This document shows, piece after piece, positions 52,990-61,893 of a stretch of DNA of 64,000 bases (position 1 is the stretch's first letter; the number at the start of each line of letters is the position of its first letter). The DNA lies in assembly GCF_009792355.1 (NCBI RefSeq), contig NZ_CP047045.1, positions 1 to 64,000 of the forward strand, read 5' to 3'. This DNA is from Terricaulis silvestris (GTDB lineage: Bacteria; Pseudomonadota; Alphaproteobacteria; Caulobacterales; Aquidulcibacteraceae). Position numbers and translations under genes: made by a program. The notes beneath the pieces were generated by a model. It ran no database searches. It was not told the origin of the DNA and saw nothing but the letters and a program-made list of their open reading frames with translations.

Positions 52990-53481
52990 CTACAACCCAA
53001 ACGCTTTCGCGTAACGCAGCTTGCCGCCTTGCTTCAGCGCGCCGGGTTTCAGCTCCAGCGCCATGAAGTGCGGACCTGAGAACGGAGCTTCCAATGATTC
53101 GGCCAGCGACGCCGAGAACCCAAACTTCGGATAATAAGCCTCGTGCCCAAGCACCACGATCGCGTCCAAGCCTAGCTCGGCGCAGCGCGCGTTGCCGGCG
53201 CGGATCAATGCGCTGCCGATCCCGCTTTTCTGAAATGCTTTCAGCACCGAAACCGGCGCCAACGCCGCGGCCTTGATCGTGTAGTCCGGTCCTTCGATCG
53301 CGAGCGGCGAATAGAAGATGTGGCCTTGGATCGCGATATCGCTCGCCGCAACAAGCTCCACCAACACGTCGCCATCGGCGCGCAATTTCTCGACCAGGTT
53401 CGCTTCTTCGGTCTGGCCGAACGCATGGCTAATAACGGCGCGAATGGCGGGATAGTCGCTGGGGGCTGCGTCGCGGATCAC
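52990..53481 (-). CDS. GNAT family N-acetyltransferase
   Basis: A GNAT acetyltransferase (163 aa from GTG 53481). The fold begins VIRDAAPSDYPAIRAVISHAF, the acetyl-CoA-binding region is LAPVSVLKAFQKSGIGSALIRAGNARCAELG, and the end has VVLGHEAYYPKFGFS, like YhbS-type members. An ATG at 53547 would extend it by 22 residues, but overlaps the divergent lipoprotein start, so I prefer 53481. It is upstream of epmB by 2 bp and probably shares its transcript; the substrate is unknown. Confidence 0.8.
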   Translation of the reverse strand: MIRDAAPSDYPAIRAVISHAFGQTEEANLVEKLRADGDVLVELVAASDIAIQGHIFYSPLAIEGPDYTIKAAALAPVSVLKAFQKSGIGSALIRAGNARCAELGLDAIVVLGHEAYYPKFGFSASLAESLEAPFSGPHFMALELKPGALKQGGKLRYAKAFGL

Positions 53482-53529
53482 GGGCTGTTGCCTAGACGGA
53501 TCGGGCGGTTTCCGCCAGACAAACACTGC

Positions 53530-54360
53530 ATGAGCCGTCGCCTCCATCGCGCAATGGTCCTATCGCTCGCCCTCGCCGCATGTGACCGGGATGTGGCGGA
53601 GCAGAGGATTTCGGACGACGCAAACGTTGAAATGTCCGTGCGTCTTCCGCCTTCGGACGCCGCTTTCGCCGATGATCAATCGCTGCCGCCGGACGAGCGC
53701 GTTCGCGCCGCCATCGAGGGCTATCGACTGAGTTACGCATATGATGGCCCGCCGCCGCATGACGCCGCAACAGGTGAGTTGTTTTCATGCGGGGATGATT
53801 GGAGACGAGACGGCGGACGCGGCGGCCAAATCGGCACATACCGCATCGATGGCGACACCATCTGCATCGAGGAATCGCGTCGCAGTGATCGCAATGTTTG
53901 CCGTCGCTTCATTCGCCGCGAAGGTGATCGCGTTTTTCTCGACGACCCCGAAAGGGGCGAGATCGAGTATCTCGCGCGGCGGCAGGCATATTGCGCCCCC
54001 GATCCCGCCGGCGGACCATCGCTGGACGCGACGGGTATTGATGTGCGCGAACGCGACAACCTCAGCAACGCTGAACTTCGCGCCCTCGTGCGCGGGTCGA
54101 CATTCTTCACGCCCAGGAGTGGCCTGGCGAGCAACCAGACTTTCAGCTGCGATGGGCGTTGGAGAGGTTCGGCGCCAGACCTTCGTGGGCGCTATCGAAT
54201 CCAGGACGATCAGCTCTGCTTGGAGATTGGTCCGCGCAGCGGATGCCAGAAGCTCTTTCTTGTCGACGGCGACTACTACGCGGCCCCTTTGCTGCCTGAT
54301 GAAAGGGCGATAAGCGCGTTGCGTTTCGAAGTCGTAGAGCGAGGCGCGTGTCCGCGTTAG
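53530..54360 (+). CDS. Hypothetical lipoprotein with two internal repeats
   Basis: A 276-aa lipoprotein (MSRRLHRAMVLSLALAAC; Met9 is an alternative start at 53554). The mature protein contains the same about 55-residue module twice: FSCGDDWRRDG...GTYRIDGDTICIEE...CRRF (about 85-140) and FSCDGRWRGSA...GRYRIQDDQLCLEI...CQKLF (about 205-260). Each has three cysteines and a strand-rich pattern, so it looks like a duplicated small disulfide-stabilised domain. No family is recognised. It ends tail-to-tail with epmA. Confidence 0.7.
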   Translation: MSRRLHRAMVLSLALAACDRDVAEQRISDDANVEMSVRLPPSDAAFADDQSLPPDERVRAAIEGYRLSYAYDGPPPHDAATGELFSCGDDWRRDGGRGGQIGTYRIDGDTICIEESRRSDRNVCRRFIRREGDRVFLDDPERGEIEYLARRQAYCAPDPAGGPSLDATGIDVRERDNLSNAELRALVRGSTFFTPRSGLASNQTFSCDGRWRGSAPDLRGRYRIQDDQLCLEIGPRSGCQKLFLVDGDYYAAPLLPDERAISALRFEVVERGACPR

Positions 54361-55280
54361 CCCTGCGGGGTCCAGAGCACGTCGTTGATGTGACGCGCCC
54401 CTGTCGCTAGCATCACAAGCCGGTCAAATCCCAGCGCCACGCCACTTGACGGCGGCATATGCGCTAACGCTGCTAGGAATTCTTCATCGATCGGCCAGCG
54501 TTTGCCATAGCGCTTCTGCTTTTCCTCCATCGCCGCAACCAGCCGCCTGCGCTGTTCCACCGGATCAGTTAGCTCGCCAAACCCATTCGCCAGCTCCACG
54601 CCGCACGCATAAAGCTCGAACCGCTCGGCCACGCTCGCGTCGTGCGGGCAGGGCCGCGCTAAAGCCGCTTCGGCGATTGGGTATTCCGTCAGCAACGTCA
54701 GCGCGCCGTCTCCAAGATTCGGCTCGACATGCTTCACGATCGCCGCCGAGAACGCATCGCCATCCGACGGCAGTTCGATCGGCGAAAGCTCGGCAAATGC
54801 CTGACGCACCGTGATGCGCTCCGCCGCCGTGAATGGATCGCAGCTTTTGTCACGCCATCGGAGCATCGCTGCATTGGCCGCCCGCGCCGCCACGCGCGCG
54901 ACTTCAACGCAATCGTCCATGATCGCTTCGTACGGCGCGCCGGCGCGATACCATTCCAGCATGGTGAACTCTGGCGCATGCAACGGCCCCGTCTCACCGC
55001 GCCGCCACGTCTTGCCGAGATAGAAAATGCGCGTCTCGCCGGCGGCCAGCAGCCTCTTCATCGCGAATTCGGGGCTGGTGTGGAGGTAGCGGCCATCAAC
55101 CTCGAACGCTTCGATATGCGTCTCAGCACCGGGCGAGGCGACCAGCATCGCCGGCTCCACCTCCGTGAAACCCTGCCCCGCGAACCAGTCCCGCACCGCG
55201 CGCAAAATCGCGGCGCGCGCGTCCAGGAACGGCTTTCTGTCGGCGTGGCGGGCTTTGTCCCACCAGGGGGAGGGCGTCAT
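54357..55280 (-). CDS. epmA: EF-P lysine aminoacylase (EpmA/GenX)
   Basis: A 307-aa lysyl-tRNA synthetase-like protein lacking the tRNA anticodon-binding domain. It ligates (R)-beta-lysine to EF-P. Class II motifs: [19 protein letters not shown]-like motif 1 region, motif 2 [21 protein letters not shown], motif 3 [12 protein letters not shown]. Its length matches EpmA. It is divergent from efp, with 136 bp between. The set epmB, epmA and efp is complete in 4 kb. Confidence 0.9.
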   Translation of the reverse strand: MTPSPWWDKARHADRKPFLDARAAILRAVRDWFAGQGFTEVEPAMLVASPGAETHIEAFEVDGRYLHTSPEFAMKRLLAAGETRIFYLGKTWRRGETGPLHAPEFTMLEWYRAGAPYEAIMDDCVEVARVAARAANAAMLRWRDKSCDPFTAAERITVRQAFAELSPIELPSDGDAFSAAIVKHVEPNLGDGALTLLTEYPIAEAALARPCPHDASVAERFELYACGVELANGFGELTDPVEQRRRLVAAMEEKQKRYGKRWPIDEEFLAALAHMPPSSGVALGFDRLVMLATGARHINDVLWTPQG

Positions 55281-55416
55281 GACGCTGCCCCGCTACAGGG
55301 CTGAGGCTTGGCCGCAACGGCAAATCTGGCTAGAGAAGCCCCCAATTCCGGTCCTTTCGACTGATTATGAGGCCCGCCGGCCAAAAACGTATTGGGCGGC
55401 GGCAAGTGAGGGTTAC

Positions 55417-55992
55417 GTGGTCAAAGTCATCGCCAGCGACGTCCGCAAAGGCAACGTGCTCGAGCACGAGGACGGCAAGCTTTACGTCGTCATGAGCCAC
55501 GAAACCTTCCGCCCCGGCAAGGGCACGCCGACCACCACGATCATTATGCGGCGCATCGTCGACGGCGTGAAAACCACCGCCGTGCACAAGACCTCCGACG
55601 GACTGGAAAAGGCGTTCGTCGAACAGGTCAAACACACTTTCCTCTTTGACGATGGCGATGCCGGTCTCGTCTTCATGAATCCCCAAAGCTACGAGCAAGT
55701 GCATCTCTCGCGCGACATGGTCGGCGATTCCGCGGCGTACCTGCAGCCGGAAATGGTGGTCGATCTCACCATGTACGAAGGCCAGGCGCTCTCCATCGAA
55801 CTGCCGCCGCGTATCACCGCGACAATCGAAACCACCGAGCCCGTGGTGAAGGGCCAAACCGCGTCCTCGTCCTACAAGCCGGCGATGCTCGACAACGGCA
55901 TCAAGACTATGGTGCCGCCGCACATCGGCCCTGGCACGCGCGTTGTGATTTCGACCGAGGACAATTCCTACGTCGAGCGCGCGAAGGATTGA
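55417..55992 (+). CDS. efp: Translation elongation factor P
   Basis: EF-P (191 aa) relieves ribosome stalling at polyproline. It begins GTG 55417 ([14 protein letters not shown]) with GAGGG about 5 nt upstream; longer in-frame starts to 55165 are not family-like. The loop [11 protein letters not shown] puts the modified lysine at Lys35, suited to beta-lysylation by EpmA/EpmB encoded nearby. Domains II and III follow with PQSYEQVHL and the C-terminal [40 protein letters not shown]. The aac(3)-like gene follows by 9 bp. Confidence 0.95.
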   Translation: MVKVIASDVRKGNVLEHEDGKLYVVMSHETFRPGKGTPTTTIIMRRIVDGVKTTAVHKTSDGLEKAFVEQVKHTFLFDDGDAGLVFMNPQSYEQVHLSRDMVGDSAAYLQPEMVVDLTMYEGQALSIELPPRITATIETTEPVVKGQTASSSYKPAMLDNGIKTMVPPHIGPGTRVVISTEDNSYVERAKD

Positions 55993-56001
55993 TCGCGCGC
56001 C

Positions 56002-56463
56002 ATGGCGGACGGCTTCACCATCCGCAGGCTTGAGCCAGCCGACACCGCGCTTTTCCGCGCGCTGAACGCCATGTTCGGCAAAGCGTTCGATGACGCCGAA
56101 GCCTACGCTGGCGCGCCGCCGAGTGACGACTATCTCGAGTCTCTGCTGCGCAAGGATCACATCATTCCGCTAGTTGCGCTCGCGGATGACGCCGTGATCG
56201 GTGGCCTCGTCGCTTACGAACTCGACAAGTTCGAGCAGGCGCGGAGGGAGATCTACATTTACGATCTCGCGGTTGCGGAAACGCATCGCCGTCAGGGCGT
56301 CGCGGCTGCGTTGATCAAGCACCTGGGCGAGATCGCTTCTCGTCGCGGCGCTTGGGTGATCTATGTGCAGGCCGATTACGGCGACGACCCCGCCATCGCG
56401 CTTTACACCAAGCTCGGCCGCCGCGAGGACGTCATGCACTTCGATATCGATCCGGCGGAGTAG
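56002..56463 (+). CDS. AAC(3)-I-like aminoglycoside N-acetyltransferase
   Basis: A 153-aa GNAT protein that matches the AAC(3)-I pattern well: FGKAFDDAEAY, IGGLVAYELDKFEQ, REIYIYDLAVAETHRRQGVAAALIK, GAWVIYVQADYGDDPAIALYTKLGRREDVMHFDI. AAC(3)-I enzymes acetylate gentamicin-type aminoglycosides at N3; chromosomal members often have lower or different activity. It follows efp by 9 bp and precedes bla by 3 bp, so efp, aac, bla and arsC form one likely operon. There are no integron or IS signs. Confidence 0.8.
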   Translation: MADGFTIRRLEPADTALFRALNAMFGKAFDDAEAYAGAPPSDDYLESLLRKDHIIPLVALADDAVIGGLVAYELDKFEQARREIYIYDLAVAETHRRQGVAAALIKHLGEIASRRGAWVIYVQADYGDDPAIALYTKLGRREDVMHFDIDPAE

Positions 56464-56466
56464 GCG

Positions 56467-57378
56467 ATGCAACGAAGCGTTGAACTCACACGCCGCGCCA
56501 CGCTTGTCGGCGGCGCCGCGCTCGCAGCCTGCGCCCCAATGGCGCCTGCCGATCCGCGCGAGAGCTACGTCCCACCGCCGGACGATCAGCGCTTTGCAGC
56601 GATCGAAGCGCGCATTGGCGGCCGTGTCGGCGTGGCCGCGTGGAACACCGGCACGGATGCATGGCTCGGCCATCGCCGCAATGAGGCGTTCGCCATGTGC
56701 TCCACCTTCAAGTGGGCGTTGACGGCGGCCGTGCTGCACACCGCCCAACGTGCCGGCGGTCCCCAGCTCAATGAGATCGTATGCTACAACCAATCCGACA
56801 TGCTCTCGCACGCGCCGGTCACCAGCCAGCATCTCGAGCGCGGTTGGATGACAGTGGAAGAATTGTGCGCGGCCGCCGTTATCACCAGCGACAATCCCGC
56901 CGCCAATCTGCTGCTCGAGTTGCAATTCGGGCCAGAGGGTTTCACGCGGTTCCTCCGCGCCAACGGCGATGGCGTTACGCGTCTCGATCGCACCGAGCTT
57001 GCGCTCAACGAAAACCTGCCCGGCGACCCGCGCGACACGACGACGCCCGATGCGATGGCGCGCACGCTGAAGCGCTTTCTGCTCGAAGACGGCGTGCTCA
57101 ACGCCGCCTCACGCGAGAAACTCACCGGCTGGATGGAGACGTCCACCACCGGCCTGAGCCGTTTGCGCGCGGGCCTGCCCGCGGGCTGGCGCGTTGGCGA
57201 CAAAACCGGCACCTCCACCGCCGAGCACAACGCCACCAACGATGTTGCCATCGCCTGGCCGCCTGGCCGCGCTCCGATCATCATCACGAGTTATTTGAGC
57301 GAAAGCATGGTCGAGCTCGATGCGCGCAACGCCGCGCACGCCGAGATCGCGCGCATCATTGCGGGAGAGTGGGCCTAA
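56467..57378 (+). CDS. bla: Class A beta-lactamase
   Basis: A 303-aa exported serine beta-lactamase. The N-terminus has a twin-Arg signal with lipobox (RRATLVGGAALAAC), so it may be a Tat-exported lipoprotein. Active-site motifs: STFK (Ser70-Lys73) in MCSTFKW, SDN (130-132) in VITSDNPAANLL, omega-loop ELALNENLPGD with Glu166, and KTGT (234-237) in VGDKTGTSTAE. Cys precedes Ser70, as in CTX-M and carbapenemases, but position 238 is Ser, so the carbapenemase disulfide is absent. It is coupled to the ArsC-like gene by TAATG. Spectrum unknown. Confidence 0.9.
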   Translation: MQRSVELTRRATLVGGAALAACAPMAPADPRESYVPPPDDQRFAAIEARIGGRVGVAAWNTGTDAWLGHRRNEAFAMCSTFKWALTAAVLHTAQRAGGPQLNEIVCYNQSDMLSHAPVTSQHLERGWMTVEELCAAAVITSDNPAANLLLELQFGPEGFTRFLRANGDGVTRLDRTELALNENLPGDPRDTTTPDAMARTLKRFLLEDGVLNAASREKLTGWMETSTTGLSRLRAGLPAGWRVGDKTGTSTAEHNATNDVAIAWPPGRAPIIITSYLSESMVELDARNAAHAEIARIIAGEWA

Positions 57379-57734
57379 TGGCGAAGCGTGGTTTCATCAT
57401 CTACCACAACCCGAAATGCACGACGTCGTGCAACGTCCTCGCCATGATCGAGGAAGCGGGCGTTAAACCCACGATCATCGAGTATCTGAAAACCGGCTGG
57501 ACCAAACAACAGCTCAAGGATCTGTTCGCCGCTGCGGGCGTCACGCCGCGCCGCGCGCTGCGCGCCAAATCCAAGGAAGCCGAAGAGCTCGGTCTGCTCG
57601 ATCCGAAAATCAGCAGCGCAAAAATCCTCGACGCAATGATCGCGCATCCCGCGCTGGTCGAGCGACCGTTCGTGACGGCGCCCAAGGGCACACGGCTCTG
57701 CCGGCCGAAGGAAATGGTGAAAGAGCTGCTCTGA
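57378..57734 (+). CDS. ArsC-family reductase-like protein
   Basis: A 118-aa thioredoxin-fold protein of the glutaredoxin-linked ArsC/Spx/YffB superfamily. The catalytic region reads IIYHNPKCTTSCNVLAMI, with the Cys of the usual NPxCSTSR motif, but the Arg is replaced by Cys. Downstream it has RRALRAKSKEAEELGL and VERPFVTAPKGTRLCRPKE, as in ArsC. Arsenate reduction is therefore uncertain. The start overlaps the bla stop, so it is translated with it. Confidence 0.8.
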   Translation: MAKRGFIIYHNPKCTTSCNVLAMIEEAGVKPTIIEYLKTGWTKQQLKDLFAAAGVTPRRALRAKSKEAEELGLLDPKISSAKILDAMIAHPALVERPFVTAPKGTRLCRPKEMVKELL

Positions 57735-57744
57735 TCATCGCCTC

Positions 57745-57844
57745 AATATGGACCGCCGGCGCCCTCGCCGGCATTCGCACGAACGACCAAGCGCTAGCGT
57801 TCGTGTTGACGAAGAAGCCGGCGAGGGCGCCGGCGGTCCATATT
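57745..57844. repeat. Long perfect inverted repeat, family B
   Basis: A 28-bp perfect inverted repeat: left arm 57745-57772 (begins AATATGGACCGCCGGC), right arm 57817-57844, with a nested stem CACGAACG/CGTTCGTG in the 44-nt loop. It fills the whole space between convergent arsC-like and M61 genes and overlaps the M61 stop by 2 bp. It may act as a two-way terminator or be a mobile repeat. Confidence 0.8.
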
Positions 57845-59777
57845 AGCGCGAACGCGGCGCCAGGATCGCCCGGAGCCGATCCGTCGTCCCGCTCACGCGC
57901 TCCAGATGCGCGTAACGCAGGCCGCCGTGGTAATCGAGCTCAACGGTCCGGTACTGATCGCCGTTCTTCACCAACAAGTGGATCGGCTCGGCGCTATCCT
58001 TCGCCGCTGTGATCGAGCGTCGCAGCACATCGGCGCTGTAGGCCACATCATTCACCGCCACGACTTGCGTGCCGATCGTGATGCCCTGGTTGAAGGCTGG
58101 GCTGTCCCACTGCACAGCGCTGACGTTGCCGCCGTCGCCGAAGCTCAGACCGATCGAATAAGCAAAGCTTGCGTTCTTGTTGAGCGATTCAGAGTCGCGC
58201 TGATAGTCGCTGCGCTCTTCGGTGTAGACGAGGCGATAGCCGCCGCGCGTAATGCCATCGAGCGGCGGCTCTGTGTTGATACCTTCGATCCGCGTGCGCA
58301 GGAACGTCGCCCAATCGTGGCGATAGACCGCGTTCAATCCGGCAACGATGTCATCGAACGTGTAAGTCTCTGGAACTTGCCATTCTCCGTTGCGCACACC
58401 GAAGAAGGCGCGGGAGAAGTCGTCGAGCGAACGGCGGTTGCCGGTGCCTTCGCGGATCAGCGTGTCAGCGTCGAGCCAGATCAGCAGGCCTTCGGAATAA
58501 TAGTCTTCGTTGCGCTGCCAGCTCCGCCACGGCGAGGGCCGCCGCGCGGATAGCACCGGATCCATCGTGGTATCGGCAACCGAGCGCCATTCCCGGCCTG
58601 ACATGTTCTGATACGTCGCCGCCGTCAGCGCGAGCGAGTCGAGCGCTTGCTCGCGCGTCCAAAGGCCCGAGCGCGCCGTGAGGATTGTGCCCCAATATTG
58701 CGTCATGCCTTCATAGACCCAGAGCAGGCTGCCCTGCTGTGGCACCTCGTAGTTCGGCGTCCACATGTCGGCGGGACGGCGGAATTTGCCGTTCCATGAA
58801 TGCACCATTTCGTGCGGCAACAATCCGCGCTCTGACGCTGAGCTATCCCAGTCGGTGAAGTATCCCGGATCAACACCATTCTCGCTCGAACGGTGGTGCT
58901 CGATGCCGACGCCACCCATGCGGTCACTCAACGAGAATAGGAAATCGTAGTGATCGTAGTGTTGCGAGCCGAACAGGCGATAGGCTTGGCGCACCAGATT
59001 ACTATGCGCTCGAATTTGCTCCTCGCTGGCTTCGAGGAGGCGCGCCTCGTCGGCGACGACGTTCAGATAAACCGGCAGTCGCGCGCCGGGATCGAGATCG
59101 ATGCGGCGGAAGTATCGGCCCGCGAACATCGGAGAATCCACCAGCGTTTCGAGATCGACTTCGGCAAAGCGCGTCACCGCGCCCTGCGTTTCCGCGCCAT
59201 CAAGCGCCACCGCGAATTGCCAGTCCTCCGGCAGCGTGATGCTGGGGCGGAAACGAATCTGTCGCGCATAGTGGCCCGACGGATAGAGTAGTAGCGTTTC
59301 CCAGTTCAGGTTGAACATCTCGCGCGTCGAGACGATGCGGCCTTGCGCGGTCGCCGTCGGTGACACGAACTGATGCCGCGCCTCGATCTCGGTGACGCCA
59401 GCCGGGATGTCGAGATGGAACGCGAACACATTCACCGGATCGCGCCGCCACGGCAGCAGCTCGCCGTTGGCGCGAAACTCAAGGCCGGCGAACAGATTGA
59501 TCGGCCCGCGCGGCGAATGCTTGCCTGGAATCCACTCGGCATAGAGCAGCGTCATTGGCCCCGGCTGCACCGGGATCACCTCACGCGCTGTCCAAATGCC
59601 GCGCAGCGTGTCCGTCGCGTCCACCTCAAGTGTGATCACGCCCGGGTAGGCGACGTCCTGCGGCGTTGCGACCGGCGGCGGCAGTGGTGCAAAATTCTGC
59701 GCCGAAGCCGGGATGAAACCCGCGCCAAACAAAGCGGTGGCCATCGCCGCGCCGCGCATTATGCTGGTCATGATCAA
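57843..59777 (-). CDS. M61-family metallopeptidase with PDZ domain
   Basis: A 644-aa exported aminopeptidase of the M61 (glycyl aminopeptidase) family. After signal MRGAAMATALFGAGFIPASA comes the beta-rich N-terminal domain (YAEWIPGKHSPRGPINLFAGLEF), then the zinc motif LLPHEMVHSWNGKFRRP and WVYEGMTQYWG with the third ligand Glu. A PDZ domain occupies about 555-625 (DSPAFNQGITIGTQVVAVND). Substrates are small N-terminal residues, by family. The next gene upstream is divergent behind the cobalamin riboswitch. Confidence 0.9.
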   Translation of the reverse strand: MIMTSIMRGAAMATALFGAGFIPASAQNFAPLPPPVATPQDVAYPGVITLEVDATDTLRGIWTAREVIPVQPGPMTLLYAEWIPGKHSPRGPINLFAGLEFRANGELLPWRRDPVNVFAFHLDIPAGVTEIEARHQFVSPTATAQGRIVSTREMFNLNWETLLLYPSGHYARQIRFRPSITLPEDWQFAVALDGAETQGAVTRFAEVDLETLVDSPMFAGRYFRRIDLDPGARLPVYLNVVADEARLLEASEEQIRAHSNLVRQAYRLFGSQHYDHYDFLFSLSDRMGGVGIEHHRSSENGVDPGYFTDWDSSASERGLLPHEMVHSWNGKFRRPADMWTPNYEVPQQGSLLWVYEGMTQYWGTILTARSGLWTREQALDSLALTAATYQNMSGREWRSVADTTMDPVLSARRPSPWRSWQRNEDYYSEGLLIWLDADTLIREGTGNRRSLDDFSRAFFGVRNGEWQVPETYTFDDIVAGLNAVYRHDWATFLRTRIEGINTEPPLDGITRGGYRLVYTEERSDYQRDSESLNKNASFAYSIGLSFGDGGNVSAVQWDSPAFNQGITIGTQVVAVNDVAYSADVLRRSITAAKDSAEPIHLLVKNGDQYRTVELDYHGGLRYAHLERVSGTTDRLRAILAPRSR

Positions 59778-59894
59778 TCCCCGAACACTTGGTCGGCCAA
59801 TAACAGCGAGCGGCGTCGCTCAGGTCAATGCCACAACCCTAAGCGGCGAGGCATCGAGCGCTGGTTTGCGATGAATGGCGCAACATCGGCGGCG

Positions 59895-60085
59895 GATCGT
59901 CTTGGTTCCATGCAATTGCTTCGTGCGGATATTGCCGGTAAGCCGCTCGCGTCGGTTAAGGGAACGCGGTGCAAATCCGCGGCTGCGCCCGCAGCTGTAA
60001 GCGGCGAGCATCGAACCAAGCGCCACTGGAGCGATCCGGGAAGGCGGTTCGGCGCATCGACCCGTGAGCCAGAAGACCTGCCGAC
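59895..60085 (+). promoter_or_regulatory. Cobalamin riboswitch
   Basis: Leader of btuF with the standard cobalamin-riboswitch elements: helix CTTGGTTC (59901-59908) / GAACCAAG (60013-60020), core GGGAACGCGGTGCAAATCCG, GCAGCTGTAAGCGGCGAG, CCACTGG, GGGAAGGCG, and B12 box GTGAGCCAGAAGACCTGCC (60064-60082). The box lies 45 nt before the TTG start, so control is probably of translation, shutting uptake when cobalamin is plentiful. Exact 5' edge uncertain. Confidence 0.93.
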
Positions 60086-60127
60086 GGAGACGCCTGGGTC
60101 CGGGATCGTGGCCGTTGGAGGCACGCG

Positions 60128-60934
60128 TTGCGGTGGTTGATCTGTGCGATGGCGCTTGCATGCGCGCTCCCGGCGCACGCTGAACCGCGCCGTATCGTGT
60201 CGCTGGACTATTGCGCCGACCAATTCGTGCTCGCGCTCGCCGACCGCAACCAGATCGCCGCGCTCTCACGCGGCTCGCTGCGCGACGATTCCTATTTTCG
60301 CGATCGCGCGCGCGGCATCCGCCAAACACGCGGAACGCTAGAAGAGGTGCTGGCGCTGCGTCCCGATCTCGTCGTCCGCAATTGGGGCGGGCCGTGGGAT
60401 GCGGAGGCGGTCTACGGCCGCTTTGGCGTGCCGGTGCTGCAAGTCGGCGACACGCCGGACTTCGTGACGGCGAGCGCGGATCTGCGCGACGCGGCGCGCT
60501 CGCTCGGCCACGCCGATCGGGGAGAGGCTATCGCCCGCGATCTAGACTCGCGTTTATCGCGCCTCGCGGATTCGGCGCCGCATCAGCGTAGCGCCGTTAT
60601 GTACCTCTCCGCGGGCGGCGCAGTCGCAGGCTCGGGCACGATGATGGACGCGATCATCACCGCCGCTGGCGGGCGCAATCTGCGCACCGATGCGAGCTGG
60701 GCGGTGATGCCGCTTGAACGCCTGGTGGAAACACCGCCCGCGCTCATCGCGCTCGGCTTCTTCAACAGCGGCCGCGAGCAGGTGAACGCATGGTCGCCAT
60801 CGCATCATCCAGCGTTGCGCCGCGCACTGCGTGAAGCGCGCACGGTCCAGCTGCCGACCGCAGCGATTTCATGCCAAGCCTGGTACGCCATCGACGCCGC
60901 CGAAACCATCGCCGCTGCGTTGCGCGCGCCATGA
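60128..60934 (+). CDS. btuF: Cobalamin ABC transporter substrate-binding protein BtuF
   Basis: A 268-aa periplasmic binding protein of the BtuF/FhuD class: signal MRWLICAMALACALPAHA, then RRIVSLDYCADQFVLALADRNQIAALS, EEVLALRPDLVV and the long central helix connecting the two lobes. The start is TTG 60128, with GGAGG (60117-60121) at ideal spacing; ATG 60149 would cut the signal. It is the first gene after the cobalamin riboswitch and its stop overlaps the btuC start (ATGA), so cobalamin or a corrinoid precursor is the likely ligand. Confidence 0.9.
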   Translation: MRWLICAMALACALPAHAEPRRIVSLDYCADQFVLALADRNQIAALSRGSLRDDSYFRDRARGIRQTRGTLEEVLALRPDLVVRNWGGPWDAEAVYGRFGVPVLQVGDTPDFVTASADLRDAARSLGHADRGEAIARDLDSRLSRLADSAPHQRSAVMYLSAGGAVAGSGTMMDAIITAAGGRNLRTDASWAVMPLERLVETPPALIALGFFNSGREQVNAWSPSHHPALRRALREARTVQLPTAAISCQAWYAIDAAETIAAALRAP

Positions 60935-61893
60935 ACGCATCGCTCCGCGCGTCGTTCGTGTTGGCGTTGATCGGCGCCGTCGCACTCGCTGCCGGCCTCG
61001 CGCTCGGCCCTGTCGCCACTAGCATCCTTGCTACCGACGAAACCTCCCGCGTCATCGTCTGGGAGATTCGCTTTCCGCGCTCGCTGACCGCCTGGCTCGT
61101 TGGCGCAGCACTCGGTCTCTCGGGCGCGGCGCTGCAGGGTTTGTTGCGCAACCCGCTCGCGGATTCCGGCGTGCTCGGGCTTTCTGGGTTTGCCGCGCTC
61201 GGCGCTGTGATCGCTTTCGCCTTCGGCTTCGCCGCGTTCGCTCCGCTGCTCGCGCTGCTGTTCGCGCTTCTGGCCGCAATGCTGGTGACTACCCTCGGCT
61301 GGGCCGCGCGCGGGCCGGCGAGCTTGGTGCTGATCGGCGTCGGCCTCTCCAGTTTCGCCGGCGGGCTAATCGCGCTCGCGCTCAATCTGGCGCCTAACCC
61401 CGGCGCGTTGGCCGACCTGGTGAATTGGACGCTCGGCTCCGTGGAAGGCCGTTCGCTCGAACACGTCGCGTTGGTTGCCGGATTTCTCGTCGTCGGCGCA
61501 GCGTTCATTTTCGCTGCCGCGCGCGGCTTGCAAGCACTCACGCTCGGCGAAGAAGCCGCCGCCGCGATCGGCGCAAATCTCACGCGCACGCGCACGCTCG
61601 TCGTGCTCGGCGCCGCCGCTTGTACGGGTGGCGCGACGGCTGTCGCTGGCGTGATTGGCTTTGTTGGCATTGCCGCGCCGCATCTGGTGCGCGCGCTCGC
61701 GGGCCACGACCCAGCGCGTTTGCTGTTGCCGAGCGCGCTGGCCGGCGGCGCCATGCTCGTGTGCGCTGACGTCGCGGTGCGATTGTTGCCGACGGATACC
61801 GAACTCAAACTCGGCGTCGCCGCAGCCCTGATCGGCGGGCCGGTGTTTGCGTTGATCGCGGCGCGCCTCGCTTCGCGGGGAGGCGATGCATGA
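60931..61893 (+). CDS. btuC: Cobalamin ABC transporter permease BtuC
   Basis: A 320-aa FecCD-type permease with about ten membrane segments. Signatures: RFPRSLTAWLVGAALGLSGAALQGLLRNPLADSGVLGLSGFAALG, and PHLVRALAGHDPARLLLPSALAGGAMLV. ATG 60931 overlaps the btuF stop; the gene overlaps btuD by 4 bp. A riboswitch upstream of the operon makes cobalamin the likely cargo. Confidence 0.92.
   Translation: MNASLRASFVLALIGAVALAAGLALGPVATSILATDETSRVIVWEIRFPRSLTAWLVGAALGLSGAALQGLLRNPLADSGVLGLSGFAALGAVIAFAFGFAAFAPLLALLFALLAAMLVTTLGWAARGPASLVLIGVGLSSFAGGLIALALNLAPNPGALADLVNWTLGSVEGRSLEHVALVAGFLVVGAAFIFAAARGLQALTLGEEAAAAIGANLTRTRTLVVLGAAACTGGATAVAGVIGFVGIAAPHLVRALAGHDPARLLLPSALAGGAMLVCADVAVRLLPTDTELKLGVAAALIGGPVFALIAARLASRGGDA

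Noticed and set aside
56467-57378. Class A carbapenemase because of Cys before Ser70
   Set aside because: The partner Cys at position 238 is absent (Ser follows KTGT), so the diagnostic disulfide cannot form; CTX-M-like enzymes also have that first Cys.
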